Below, piece by piece: positions 31,901-38,924 of a DNA stretch of 64,000 nt. Origin of the DNA: Gilliamella apis (GTDB lineage Bacteria; Pseudomonadota; Gammaproteobacteria; Enterobacterales; Orbaceae); contig NZ_CP132381.1 of NCBI RefSeq assembly GCF_030758615.1, positions 2,232,001-2,296,000 of the forward strand, given 5' to 3'. The first letter of the stretch is position 1. Every line of letters starts with the position of its first letter. The notes below the pieces were generated by a model that saw nothing but the letters and a program-made list of their open reading frames with translations, ran no database searches and had not been told where the DNA came from. Both the position numbers and the translations under genes were made by a program.

Positions 31901-34798
31901 TGGTAATGCTCTTTGATCAGTTTTACCATTAATCGTCATAGGCATAGCGAGTAAATGAACAAATGCTGAAGGAACCATATATTCAGGTAACACATTGTTT
32001 AAATACGCTACTAATTCTTCTGTATCAAGTTCATTATCAGCGACATAATATGCTGCTAAATATTTATAACCACCTTGATTATTTAGTGCTAATACCGTGG
32101 CTTGTTTGATCTGTGGATGCATCATTAAATGCGTTTCGATCTCACCAAGCTCTATACGGAAACCACGGATTTTTACTTGGAAGTCATTACGACCGATATA
32201 TTCAATATTACCATCAGGCAACAAACGGACTAAATCACCTGTTTTATAAATACGATCATTATAGTTTTGTTTTCGTTCATCTTCAGTTTGAAATGGATTT
32301 TTAATGAATACTTTATTAGTCATCTCAACATTGTTCAGATAACCACGACCGACTCCTGCACCGCCAATATAAAGCTCACCAATACAGCCAACAGGTAATG
32401 GGCGACGTTGTGGATTTAAAACATATAAAGAGGTATTTGGTAAGGCTACACCAATAGGAACATTGTTAACGAATGATGTTTGACATTGATTAGTTAGATA
32501 AGTTGTAGCAAGACAAGTCGTTTCTGTTGGGCCATAAGCATTCAATAGGTTAACATTTGGGTATAACTTAAGGCATTTATTTACGTGAACCGCTGATAAA
32601 GCTTCTCCTGCTGCTAGAATATAGCGTAATTTTGCTATATTAGGTAACTGAGCATCAACTAACGTGTTGAAAAATGTTGATATAGCTAGGATATTGGTAA
32701 TATCATATTGCTCAATTAACTGATTAAATTTATCTAAATCTAAGAGATTTTCTTTAGCGGTAATAACGACGCCAGCACCATTGAGTAAAGCCATGAATAT
32801 TTCATAAATTGATGCATCAAAATGATATCCTGCAATACATAATATGCGATCTGACTCATCAACTTCGACGTAATTAGCATCAACGACTAAACGATTAACA
32901 CAGTGTTGCTCAATTAATGTTCCTTTCGGATTTCCCGTTGTTCCGCTAGTATAAATAACATAAGCTAAATCATTAGGTTTAGTTTCGATAACAGTATTAT
33001 CTGTTGAATAATTTTGTAAGGTTGCAATAAAAGATGGATCATCAACCGGAACACTTGCAACAGTTGGCATTAACTCATTCAGTTTATCAACATAATGAGA
33101 TTGTGTAATAACTGCACGAATATTGGCATCCTCTAAAATATATTTATTACGTTCAGGAGGTGCAGTTGGATCGATCGGAACATAGGCGGCTCCAGATTTA
33201 AGTACTGCTATAATAGCAACAATAATTTGTTCAGTACGATCTAAATAAAGGCCCACTAAATCATTTGGTTTGATAGAAAAGTGATCTTGAAGGTAGTGAG
33301 CAAATTGATTGGCTTTGTTGTTTAATTCAGAGTAGGACATCTCAATTTGTTCAAATAACACAGCGGTATTGTTTGGTGTTTTTTGACATTGCTCTTCAAA
33401 TAATTGAGCAATTATTTTATCCCTTTTATAAGGTTGTTGAGTTTGATTTATATCATGAATTAAAACTTTTAATTCATCTTCATCCAGTACCTCAATATCA
33501 TTTACTAAAATATCGGCTTGATCATTACTTAAATAGTTAAGTAATTTTATAAACAATCTCTGATAGAACATCACAAGTTGTTCAACCAGTTGTTTATCAA
33601 ATTGCTGTTCACTAAATTTAACGCGATAGTTAATTTGGTTGTTATGTTCTTCTTGCTCAAACACCAATTTATTAGATAAATCTATTTGAAATTCATGATT
33701 AACAGCTTCATCAATCATCCCATTCAGATTCATTTTATGATCTCGAACAAAGGTTTGCACAAACGCCACATCTAGAATATTAGCATTCTCAGCAAATTGC
33801 ATAATATCGTAAACTGGTAAGTATCTAGCGCCAGTTTGTTTAACCTTTTTATAATGAAGCAAAATATTTTGTATAACAGATTCTAAAGTTGAATTTTCTT
33901 CAAAATGGTAAACAACCGGTAATGTATTAATATGAGCGCCGTAGATTAATTCTTTACCTTCATTAAAAGCAATTGGATAAACAAGAGGAATTGCGCTTTG
34001 AGACGTCATTTTGTTTAATAACAACGCCGCTACTAATTGACCGAATAAGTAAGGTGTTATCTTATATTTACGTCGTATTGCTTTAACTTGATTATAAATG
34101 TTTTCATCATAGCTAAAAGTAAATTCACTAATATGAGGTTTAAATTGATTTAATTGCTTTGGTTTTTCGGTTGCTAACTTTAAGAAAGTAAAGTCGATAT
34201 TTTTTACATCTTGTAACTCTTCTTTCCAGAAATCTTCCATCTGCTGTTTTTGCGTTGTTAAAATTTCATGATACGAATCATTAAGTTTTTCATGCAATTG
34301 AGCTTGTGCTTCATATGACGGTAGCTCATAAGGTATATCGTTATAATATTGACTTAGTTTATCCCAAAACTCTTGTGTACTTACTCCATCAACTAAAATA
34401 TGATGAAATACTAAAATAATTCGATATTGTTGATGGTCAACTCGAATAACATGAAGTCTCGCAGAAATATCCTTTTCTAAATCAAAGGGTTCCGAAACTA
34501 TTTTACTGATATCTTCGTTAGTTAAGGGCTGATCGTGATAAACTAATAATGTTTTTAATTTATCTTCTGTGATTGACTCTCTTTTTTGCCAGAAAATACC
34601 ATCTTCCTGATTTACAATGAAACTCCTGAAAACAAAATGTTCATTAACCACATTCTTAAAACTTTCAAAAAGTTTTTTTCGATTGAGTTCTCCAGAGATT
34701 ATATTATCACATACAATGTTGTAATCACTTCTTGATGGGTTTGCTAACCATTCATAATAAAAAATTGATTGATAGGGAGTAAGTCTTATTTTCTTCAT
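19916..34798 (-). CDS. Four-module non-ribosomal peptide synthetase with thioesterase
   Basis: A 4960-residue synthetase read without interruption. Module 1: condensation (FHHILVDG, His132-His133), adenylation (FDASIYE, Asp661), carrier (Ser1015). Module 2: condensation (HHIAFDGWS, 1200), adenylation (Asp1739), carrier with the epimerase-type LGADSI (Ser2093), epimerase (HHLNIDVVSW 2277, EGHGRE, NYLGQF). Module 3: condensation (HHAILDGWS, 2738; expected D-to-L type), adenylation (Asp3267), carrier (Ser3609). Module 4: condensation (3794), adenylation (Asp4332), carrier (Ser4689), thioesterase (GWSLGG, Ser4817; LLDSW; final GHYTIL). Specificity residues of module 4, D-V-W-H-F-S-L-I-D-K, are the serine code. 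I read modules 1-3 as DAYLLAACLK, DGYFLGGVFK and DAFFTGVVWK; none is a code I can assign (module 2 is loosely like isoleucine). A condensation domain at the very N-terminus suggests an acyl starter. Product: a probably acylated tetrapeptide, D at position 2, Ser at 4, released or cyclised by the thioesterase. No MbtH partner, hydroxylase or catechol gene is nearby. Confidence 0.96.
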   Translation of the reverse strand: MKKIRLTPYQSIFYYEWLANPSRSDYNIVCDNIISGELNRKKLFESFKNVVNEHFVFRSFIVNQEDGIFWQKRESITEDKLKTLLVYHDQPLTNEDISKIVSEPFDLEKDISARLHVIRVDHQQYRIILVFHHILVDGVSTQEFWDKLSQYYNDIPYELPSYEAQAQLHEKLNDSYHEILTTQKQQMEDFWKEELQDVKNIDFTFLKLATEKPKQLNQFKPHISEFTFSYDENIYNQVKAIRRKYKITPYLFGQLVAALLLNKMTSQSAIPLVYPIAFNEGKELIYGAHINTLPVVYHFEENSTLESVIQNILLHYKKVKQTGARYLPVYDIMQFAENANILDVAFVQTFVRDHKMNLNGMIDEAVNHEFQIDLSNKLVFEQEEHNNQINYRVKFSEQQFDKQLVEQLVMFYQRLFIKLLNYLSNDQADILVNDIEVLDEDELKVLIHDINQTQQPYKRDKIIAQLFEEQCQKTPNNTAVLFEQIEMSYSELNNKANQFAHYLQDHFSIKPNDLVGLYLDRTEQIIVAIIAVLKSGAAYVPIDPTAPPERNKYILEDANIRAVITQSHYVDKLNELMPTVASVPVDDPSFIATLQNYSTDNTVIETKPNDLAYVIYTSGTTGNPKGTLIEQHCVNRLVVDANYVEVDESDRILCIAGYHFDASIYEIFMALLNGAGVVITAKENLLDLDKFNQLIEQYDITNILAISTFFNTLVDAQLPNIAKLRYILAAGEALSAVHVNKCLKLYPNVNLLNAYGPTETTCLATTYLTNQCQTSFVNNVPIGVALPNTSLYVLNPQRRPLPVGCIGELYIGGAGVGRGYLNNVEMTNKVFIKNPFQTEDERKQNYNDRIYKTGDLVRLLPDGNIEYIGRNDFQVKIRGFRIELGEIETHLMMHPQIKQATVLALNNQGGYKYLAAYYVADNELDTEELVAYLNNVLPEYMVPSAFVHLLAMPMTINGKTDQRALPKPTLMTQTSYLAPSSTTEHSIVEAIASLLGFEESAISITDDFFRLGGNSILAIKLSSKLTREFDRSIRVADIFTLRTTQKIAQFIDKNQEKRQIINVIPVEHIEQQLLSFAQERLWFIDSYEGGSNAYNVPLAFKLTSTTDINLLEKAIYAIIERHEVLRSLIKTNAQGIGYQQVIDLQKFPWKINKQNCSNKAELEATIYEDLHRIFNLSEELPIYVCCYQFAGESYLSIVIHHIAFDGWSTDVFLDELVNLYHYVTALSQGDNQYAETLRLPAVEVQYKDFALWQRDLLKGDFLNNQLNFWKRQLEDFEQLNLPTDYPRPREIDYTGHDIPFELNEQISQQIRSLANELNVSVYSVLLSGFYLLLGTFSNQKDVVVGSPIAGRNYSGIENTIGFFVNTIALRKCIDPKDSLKSFILQTSELVTQAQQYQDLPFERLVDALAIEKDSSRHPIFQVMFGVQSFGSAIHNGKIEELLSLYQSEIVNYQSAKFDMTVMLDDSKSAITGLFNYACKLYRQETIEHYITIYQTILEQFAQLCQLEQPLTEMRLVDAATFDRLVFDKNKPFQHYARDKSIAELFEEKAQQIPDNIAVIFQNNELTYQQINEQSNQLARYLKEHFDIKPNDLIGLYLDRSQYILICFLAILKAGGAYVPLDPNAPDTRNEFIMQDAQVKAVLTTENHCNKLTGLAPNLSIVAVDQADFVDNLQHYAKDNLLIKVKPHDLAYVIYTSGTTGNPKGTLIEHRNLNNYIVNANYVKINSDDRLLSISGYQFDGSVYDFYTPILNGVPLVIIEKETFLDLEQFNELIADKKITNFFCTTTFFNALIDNEVANLKLLNYILVGGEALSAHHINKCHQLYPHVKVVNGYGPTETTVFAVTYLTNLAQEPFIYSVPIGKALTNTSLYILDEQLRPVPEGAIGELYIGGEGVGRGYLHKPELTDKVFIQNPFQTVVEKAQNYNARIYKTGDLVRYLADGNVDYIGRNDFQVKIRGFRIELAEIEACLISHPDIQQAAVLALKNSAGAKYIAAYYVAKQPLTQDQLIDYLQKSLPEYMIPAAFVYLDAMPMNMNGKLDRKALPTPQLLDEQNYVGPTNETEAIFCQTFANILGLQANEISIHDDFFKLGADSISSIQLTNRIKQALNYYLSIKDIFNLRTVEALSNHVINNRHESKANVETEQGILTGTLELSPIQQWFFKEVEVGRFQDYHHWNQAFLLKVPMLNVDLLKLSVQKLLEYHDMLRVNYHDSAATYQSLPDLLPFSTQNISGWSQDKIQQLLTDWQSHFTFNQGALCHFGYLTGFDDNSARIHVAAHHLNIDVVSWRIIKDDLEAIYQYLSQQSSVDANINVKDILGEKGSSYRQWVNKQQQYSTLIANEQESAYWQTILADINQYHNHLDQHRVDTLYQAKMQLSKTQTSRLLSQVNKVYGTEINDILLTALAQALKLVFSGNDHYILLEGHGREDLYSEIDINNTVGWFTSMYPVKLMVNNQNVINNVAMIKDTLRQIPNHGVGYGYLVGYIKQALPAISFNYLGQFDSTEKANKWRFSDEDSGLEMSPNNRMTDFLSVNGGILDDQLQFAITGYVNNVHGEALVTAFTQQLNELINQLVLIERSYLTQSDINNVISPTLLNSLQSDKEIEAIYPANSLQQGFIYHAVSQGDSDNAYRIQMIWDYHNSLDINLLKQAWHLTQQKFPSLRLRFSWVEELVQIIDKQSDFAWQFVDLSNQTQEQQQVSINQLIKQDEQIGYDLMKGQLFRVTLVKCSDEYYRCLFNNHHAILDGWSLPILLNDVHQNYLSLLHQKEVIIQEDSSYLAAQSYLQSKTNETASFWKQYLNVELEPENLESLLKADLGHINLSDHKYVEDPQEISIEIGSQQCEELKSLCKNNEFTLNALVQYCWHQQLSIFGNSNTTVVGMTLSGRNLPIDGIENSIGLYINTLPVILEHTDGSVIETIKMLQSHINNVNNNSNMNLIELQKSGTRLFNSLFVFENYPLSESEQDELKIVFQGGHEKLDYPLGIVIFESAGKLSIKIKYAGELFNDTAIERVLKGIELTLTHLAKNPAIEASKLNLLTEQEYDQLIVNQQKNIVPFENHKLASRLFEEQVQKTPDSIAVVYEGITLTYQSLNEQANQLANYLRSQLSIQPDDLIALYLDKSQYMIVSILAVLKAGAAYVPISPSTPAERVELILNDTKAKGVLTHAHYAKELIQLKTELQPEVIAVDDPSMANKLSQFDKHNLVTSTQAHHLAYVIYTSGTTGLPKGVMIEHHGIANLATVQQDILDLQPCHHEQEQKNVLWYSNYIFDAHAFEIYNALLNGHQLHILSEDKRLDFIALSKYTQDQHIDFAFIPPALLDQDELLSVPVLTVGGEAVNAKLVNLYCQQGIKLINVYGPSETTVWAMAHRYNKDDLNTDLGTAIKNVTLYVLDEYLRPVPPGVIGELYIGGAGVGRGYLNNPELTNQTFIANPFQTSEEKAQNYNARIYKTGDLVRYLPNGHIEYIGRNDFQVKIRGFRIELGEIETRLISHPQIKQVLVVALTNNQGNKYLTAYYVSDTAIDQTELTSYLEKTLPEYMVPAAFVHLTVMPVNVNGKIDRKALPKPNFVMQESYVAPSTVTEQQLVADIAELLDMDIDSISVVDDFFRLGGNSILAIKLSSRIAKTFERDVRVGDIFTYRTIQEIAKFIDSNHQKRQSITIQKVANEQEQRLSFAQERLWFIDCYEGGSNAYNIPLVFKLLPETNISFVEQALHEIVQRHEVLRSLIKNTADGVAYQQVISLQQQPLVIENHYCDSQAELDKAIHNHIYKVIMLSHELPISICRYQLAQEYYMSIVIHHIAFDGWSIDLFINEFRQLYQYYEVLSLGDSNQTVTLNLPPVDVQYKDFALWQRQYLQGDILNQQLQFWQDQLADFEPLNLPTDYVRPQQIDYTGQNVMFELDYDVSQQIRSLAKELNVSVYSVLLSGFYLLLSSFSNQKDIVIGSPIAGRNYQGTENTIGFFVNTLALRKCIEPSDSLKMFILQTSELITQAQQYQDLPFERLVDALSIEKDTSRHPIFQVMFGVQSFGEDGKEGNLLQRYNNDNASYQAAKFDMTVMLDDSKPAITGLFNYATKLYKPQTIEHYITIYESILQQFTKMYQQQQVLSDLRLIDNSTYQKVIFDWNKTRCDYPTDVTMHQLFERQVLKTPNNLALVYENDRLTYQELNEQANQLAHYLRENFDIQPDDLVAICLERCKYMLVSILAILKAGGAYVPMDPNMPEDRLSYMIEDTKAKVVLTTNLSYEKINSLVSKDQVALNLQSSQTIDCLSKYPTTNPTPLAQPKNLAYVIYTSGTTGMPKGVMLEHQGAVNRIIWMNNEYPITEKDHILQKTNYTFDVSVWELFWANWYGACIVFAHSELYKDNVYLAELIEAEQITVLHFVPSMLVAFVETLEAQPNLVPKVQGLKYLFCSGEALNLYEVKKCQVLMPNCEIHNLYGPTEATIDVLYYDCNNPNISQVLIGKPVANTSAYVLNELLQPVPIGGIGELYVGGDNVARGYLNNIPLSNERFIANPFQTEVEKEQDYNGRIYKTGDLVRSLADGNIEYLGRNDFQVKIRGFRIELGEIEARLTQFNGIKHSIVIAYEQASGSKYLVAYYLANEEIDSQLLQAHLSETLPGYMIPSAFIYLTELPITSNGKLNRRALPKPELTDKVEYVAPENDAERTLCEVVANILKIPAEEISMQDSFFRLGGNSILAMMLNNRINDAFKVKMRLVDILSVNTIRELAKKISTTQQQFNPIVELRTNHEKPQIFMIHPGLSGCDVYQSLANKLSSKYSCFGVDSYNLYHDKPIEDLNVLAQYYLDHISKVATKDLPIKLFGWSLGGNIALQIAVLLEQQGIENIEVYLLDSWLLKERDLDQYKHPVNITRAMDRLNIPAHVRGEIENFAKIDNKLVVQPLSAQLKQTQVVLFKATQIEQGGDIAEKYVLNNIDTYLEDNSQLKLVKLDCGHYTILSHEQEILAQIL

Positions 34799-35797
34799 CT
34801 TTCTTGCCTATAAAAATAGTATTTGTTTTATAAAATTACAATCATTTCGTACTACTCCTTTTTTGGGCTACTACACAAGTTTTCGATTCCTTTATGAAAA
34901 CCTAATAACTAACGTTGATAAATTAGAAATATTTTTTAATTTATATACTATATATATTATCTGTTTGTGTAAACGGTTTCAATCAAACTATGTTAATATT
35001 GTGATTTTAATTATGTTTTTTACATCAATTTTATAAAAGTCAATTTTTTTAGCGAGTTGTTAAAATGGATTTTCTTTGGCAAAAAGAAATATTTCACAAA
35101 AAACAAATATTTAATATAATTTAAAAATATTAACAAAACTTTATATTTTTATGCTAAAGTTTTTATTAGATGGAAAACAGTGAGTTTGCTGTATTTTTAA
35201 TCAACTAATGAAAGTGATAACGGCTTTATTCATCAGTTAGAAAACGCCAAACAAAACTCTTTTATGTGTATTGAGTATCATGGTGATGGGTTAATTATGT
35301 TTTTCTCTTCAATATAAGCAATAATATTATTTATAAGCTATATTGGGGACAAATTAATTAAATCAGCTTGATTTTTAGGCTTATGACCTACCAAAAAGTC
35401 CAATAATAATAATGATTAGACTAGAGGATGAGAATACAACCTTTCTTGCGAGCGGCTTATATCAATAATAAAGATTATAATACAACATTAAACATGGTCA
35501 TTACGAAGCGTTCAACAATTCAATTTTTTATTTCATATTTAGTAAAACTATTTCAAAAAACAATTTCATTATTTCCCTTTTATTTTGTTACATCCCATTT
35601 ATCTTACCATTTTGTTATTATCTATCATGTTCTAATTCACAGTTAATCACATTATATTGTCAAAAACAGTGAATAATAAAATTTAATATCAATAATAAAT
35701 TAAATATAAAAAGGCCCAAATAATGTTTGAAAAAGTGATAATGAGATTTGGGGGTTAAAAAACCCCTCTCCTCAATTTTTTTTAACTTATTAACAGA
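34799..35797. other. Long AT-rich region upstream of the synthetase gene
   Basis: About 1 kb with no convincing gene. It must hold the synthetase promoter. A GalR-like sequence lies at 34967-34982. Around 35199-35320 a frame without a start (ends EYHGDGLIMFFSSI) may be gene debris. A 72-codon frame at 35428-35646 has random-looking composition. GGGG/CCCC hairpin at 35750-35766. No Fur-box-like sequence of good quality is visible. Confidence 0.5.
34967..34982. promoter_or_regulatory. GalR/LacI-family operator-like sequence
   Basis: GTGTAAACGGTTTCAA resembles the E. coli gal external operator (GTGTAAACGATTCCAC) and matches TGTAANCGNTTACA at all but one defined position. It lies about 170 bases before the synthetase start. 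One imperfect match in AT-rich DNA is weak evidence. Confidence 0.3.
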
Positions 35798-35798
35798 T

Positions 35799-35828
35799 AA
35801 AAAATAGCGCTATACAGCGCTATTTTTA
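35799..35828 (-). terminator. Intrinsic terminator of purHD
   Basis: AATAGCGCT and AGCGCTATT flank a 4-base loop, with T-tracts at both ends. It lies 12 bases after the purD stop on the minus strand and is nearly symmetrical, so it may act in both directions. Confidence 0.85.
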
Positions 35829-35840
35829 TTGATTAGTCTT

Positions 35841-37130
35841 CTAACTATTTTTTTCTCGTTCAATAGCTCGATAACCAATATCATGACGATAGTAACAACC
35901 ATGCCAATAGATATTTTTAAGTTGTCCATAGGCATATTGTTGAGCATCAGATACCGTGTTACCTAATGCAGTAACACAAAGAACTCGCCCACCATTAGTA
36001 TATACTTGTCCATTTTCTAAGCTGGTTCCAGCATGAAAGACTTTGCAATCTTGATCTATTTCAGCAGGTAAGCCTAAAATGACATCTTTAGTATTGTAAT
36101 CACCAGGGTATCCACCTGCAGCAAGAACTACCCCTAAAGCAGGTCTTGGATCCCATTGAGATTTAACTGTGTTCAATTTACCCTCTACAGCAGCTAAACA
36201 GAGTTCAACCAAATCAGATTGCATTCGCATCATTATTGGTTGGGTTTCAGGATCACCAAATCGACAGTTAAATTCAATAACTTTTGGATTACCTTGTTTA
36301 TCAATCATTAAACCGGCATAAAGAAAGCCAACATACACATTACCTTCCTGTGCCATGCCATTAACTGTTGGATAGATGACTTGTTCCATCACTTTAGTAA
36401 ATACATCATCAGTTACCACTGGCGCTGGTGAATATGCACCCATTCCACCAGTATTAAGACCTGTATCACCATCCCCTACTCGTTTATGATCTTGACTGGT
36501 TGCCATTGGTTCAATATGTTTACCATCGACCATAACAATAAAACTGGCTTCCTCACCATCAAGAAACTCTTCAATGACTACTCTATGACCAGCATCACCA
36601 AAGGCATTACCAGCTAACATATCATGTACAGCATCTTCAGCTTCTTTTAGTGTCATAGCGACAATCACACCTTTACCAGCAGCTAAACCATCGGCTTTTA
36701 TCACAATTGGCGCACCTTTTTGGCGAATATATGCAATAGCAGGCTCAATTTCTGTAAAATTCTGGTATTCAGCCGTTGGGATATTGTGACGAGCTAAGAA
36801 GTCTTTAGTAAAAGCTTTTGATCCCTCTAACTGTGCAGCCGCTTTAGATGGGCCAAAAATTTTCAATCCAGCTTTTTGAAAACTGTCAACAATGCCGATA
36901 ACTAATGGCGCCTCTGGTCCGACTATGGTTAAGTCTATTTGTTGCTCCTGTGCGAAATTTAATAGTCCAGCAATGTCAGTTGCTTTTATATTGATGTTTT
37001 CTAAATTTGCTTCAAGTGCGGTACCTGCATTACCCGGTGCAACAAATACTTTGGTCACTAATGGTGATTGTGCAGCTTTCCATGCTAAGGCATGTTCACG
37101 CCCACCATTACCGATAACTAAAACTTTCAT
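35841..37130 (-). CDS. purD: Phosphoribosylamine--glycine ligase (GAR synthetase)
   Basis: A 429-residue ATP-grasp enzyme for the second step of purine synthesis, joining glycine to phosphoribosylamine. It begins MKVLVIGNGGREHALAW, the invariant N-terminus, and carries FAPSKAA-type FGPSKAAAQLEGSK, IKADGLAAGKGV, the GDGDTGLNTGGMGAYSP loop and EFNCRFGDPETQ. I chose the ATG at 37128-37130, which has AAGGA seven bases upstream and matches the family start; a TTG five codons earlier is in frame but not needed. It follows purH by 27 bases, as in E. coli purHD. Confidence 0.97.
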   Translation of the reverse strand: MKVLVIGNGGREHALAWKAAQSPLVTKVFVAPGNAGTALEANLENINIKATDIAGLLNFAQEQQIDLTIVGPEAPLVIGIVDSFQKAGLKIFGPSKAAAQLEGSKAFTKDFLARHNIPTAEYQNFTEIEPAIAYIRQKGAPIVIKADGLAAGKGVIVAMTLKEAEDAVHDMLAGNAFGDAGHRVVIEEFLDGEEASFIVMVDGKHIEPMATSQDHKRVGDGDTGLNTGGMGAYSPAPVVTDDVFTKVMEQVIYPTVNGMAQEGNVYVGFLYAGLMIDKQGNPKVIEFNCRFGDPETQPIMMRMQSDLVELCLAAVEGKLNTVKSQWDPRPALGVVLAAGGYPGDYNTKDVILGLPAEIDQDCKVFHAGTSLENGQVYTNGGRVLCVTALGNTVSDAQQYAYGQLKNIYWHGCYYRHDIGYRAIEREKNS

Positions 37131-37157
37131 ACAAGGTCCTTTCAATACTTTTAAAGA

Positions 37158-38750
37158 TTAATGCCTAAAATGACGCATATTGGTAAAAATCATCGCAATA
37201 TTATGCTCGTTTGCAGCTTGTATCACTTCATCATCACGAATCGATCCACCAGGTTGTATAACGCAAGTAACGCCCACCGCAGCGGCCGCATCTACGCCAT
37301 CCCTAAATGGAAAGAAAGCATCAGAAGCAACCACCGAACCAGCAACTTCTAAATTTTCATCTTTTGCTTTGATGCCGGCAATTTTCGCTGAATAAACACG
37401 GCTCATTTGCCCTGCACCAATACCAATTGTCATATTATCTTTGGCATAAACAATGGCGTTAGATTTAACAAATTTTGCTACCTTCCAACAAAATAGCGCA
37501 TCGGATAGTTCTTTTTCAGTTGGTTGGCGTTTGGTAACAACTTTTAACTGATCTTTAGTAACCATACCTAAATCTTTTTCTTGTACAAGAACCCCACCAT
37601 TAACACGTTTAAAATCTAAACTAGTTGTAGAATTACTCGACCAACTACCACATTCAAGTACACGAACATTCTTTTTAGTTTGTGTGATAGCTAATGCTTC
37701 TTGGTCAATTGAAGGTGCAATAATCACTTCAACAAATTGTTTATCGACAATAGTTTGGGCGGTCTTAGCATCTAAAGGGCGATTAAAAGCAATAATGCCA
37801 CCAAATGCAGAGGTTGGGTCAGTTTTAAAAGCATTTAAATATGCAGTTAAAATATTATCACTTACTGCAACACCGCAAGGGTTGGCATGTTTGACAATTA
37901 CACAAGCAGGTTCATCAAAGGATTTTACACATTCCAATGCAGCATCAGTATCGGCAATATTATTATAGGATAATTCTTTACCTTGTAGCTGTTTAGCGGT
38001 TGCAATAGAGGCTTGCTCAAGCTGTTCTTCAACATAAAACGCAGCTTGTTGATGAGCATTTTCACCATAGCGCATATCTTGTTTTTTAATAAACTGCAGA
38101 TTTAAAGTTCGAGGAAACTCTCCAGCAGGCTTATCAGTGTCACCATAATATGGTGGGACAAGTTTACCAAAATAGTTAGCAATCATGCCGTCATATTGAG
38201 CTGTATGTTCAAAAGCTTTTATTGCTAGACTAAAACGATATTTAAAGGAGAGGCAATTTTGTTGATTATCCAACATATCAATGATTGTGTTATAGTCTTG
38301 ACAATCAACCACAATCGCAACATCTTTATTATTTTTGGCGGCAGAACGTACCATGGTTGGCCCACCAATATCGATATTTTCTATCGCATCTTCTAAACTA
38401 CAATTTGGATCAGCAACAGTTTTTGCAAAAGGGTATAAGTTCACAACAACCATATCAATTGGATCGATCTGATGTTGTTGCATGACGTCATCATCAACAC
38501 CTCGACGGCCTAAAATACCACCATGTATTTTAGGATGTAAGGTTTTAACTCGACCATCCATCATTTCAGGAAAACCAGTATAATTAGATACTTCTGTAAC
38601 AGGAATATGGTTGTCAATTAATAGTTTGGCGGTACCACCAGTGGAAAGGAGTTCTACATTACGCTCTGATAAGGCTTTGGCAAATTCAATAATTCCTGTT
38701 TTATCAGAAACACTAAGTAGAGCACGACGGATAGGACGAAACTGCTGCAT
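37158..38750 (-). CDS. purH: Bifunctional AICAR transformylase / IMP cyclohydrolase
   Basis: A 530-residue enzyme for the last two steps of IMP synthesis. The N-terminal cyclohydrolase domain shows [12 protein letters not shown] and [11 protein letters not shown], and [20 protein letters not shown]; the transformylase domain has the [13 protein letters not shown] and [12 protein letters not shown] motifs and ends NMRHFRH. Length matches E. coli (529). First gene of the purHD operon. I see no PurR-type operator in the 170 bases upstream. Confidence 0.97.
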   Translation of the reverse strand: MQQFRPIRRALLSVSDKTGIIEFAKALSERNVELLSTGGTAKLLIDNHIPVTEVSNYTGFPEMMDGRVKTLHPKIHGGILGRRGVDDDVMQQHQIDPIDMVVVNLYPFAKTVADPNCSLEDAIENIDIGGPTMVRSAAKNNKDVAIVVDCQDYNTIIDMLDNQQNCLSFKYRFSLAIKAFEHTAQYDGMIANYFGKLVPPYYGDTDKPAGEFPRTLNLQFIKKQDMRYGENAHQQAAFYVEEQLEQASIATAKQLQGKELSYNNIADTDAALECVKSFDEPACVIVKHANPCGVAVSDNILTAYLNAFKTDPTSAFGGIIAFNRPLDAKTAQTIVDKQFVEVIIAPSIDQEALAITQTKKNVRVLECGSWSSNSTTSLDFKRVNGGVLVQEKDLGMVTKDQLKVVTKRQPTEKELSDALFCWKVAKFVKSNAIVYAKDNMTIGIGAGQMSRVYSAKIAGIKAKDENLEVAGSVVASDAFFPFRDGVDAAAAVGVTCVIQPGGSIRDDEVIQAANEHNIAMIFTNMRHFRH

Positions 38751-38881
38751 GAAAAAGCTCCGAAATTAAAATTCTAAATCCAAGTCAGTGAGAGGCTATT
38801 ATATATAAAACCAGAGTAGATGTTTAGCATTAACTTTTGAAAAATAAATCGGAACAGGAGTTAATAAATTAGAAAGTAATC

Positions 38882-38907
38882 ATCAGGCAAAATCTTGCCT
38901 GATTTTT
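38882..38907. terminator. Hairpin after era
   Basis: ATCAGGCAA pairs with TTGCCTGAT around a 4-base loop, 18 bases after the era stop. The clean T-tract is on the plus-strand side; on the minus strand the following bases are only moderately T-rich, so termination of the era operon here is likely but not certain. Confidence 0.55.
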
Positions 38908-38924
38908 ATACAAAAGAATTTGGA

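Noticed and set aside
19916-34798. Prediction of exact amino acids for modules 1-3
   Set aside because: The specificity residues I read do not match a code I can name with confidence; only serine in module 4 is safe.
35199-35320. Frame without a start codon encoding ESDNGFIHQLENAKQNSF and more
   Set aside because: Looks protein-like but has no start, a stop just before it and no family that I can name; kept only as a note in the intergenic entry.
35428-35646. A 72-codon plus-strand frame upstream of the synthetase
   Set aside because: No ribosome-binding site, biased hydrophobic composition from AT-rich DNA, no homology recognised.
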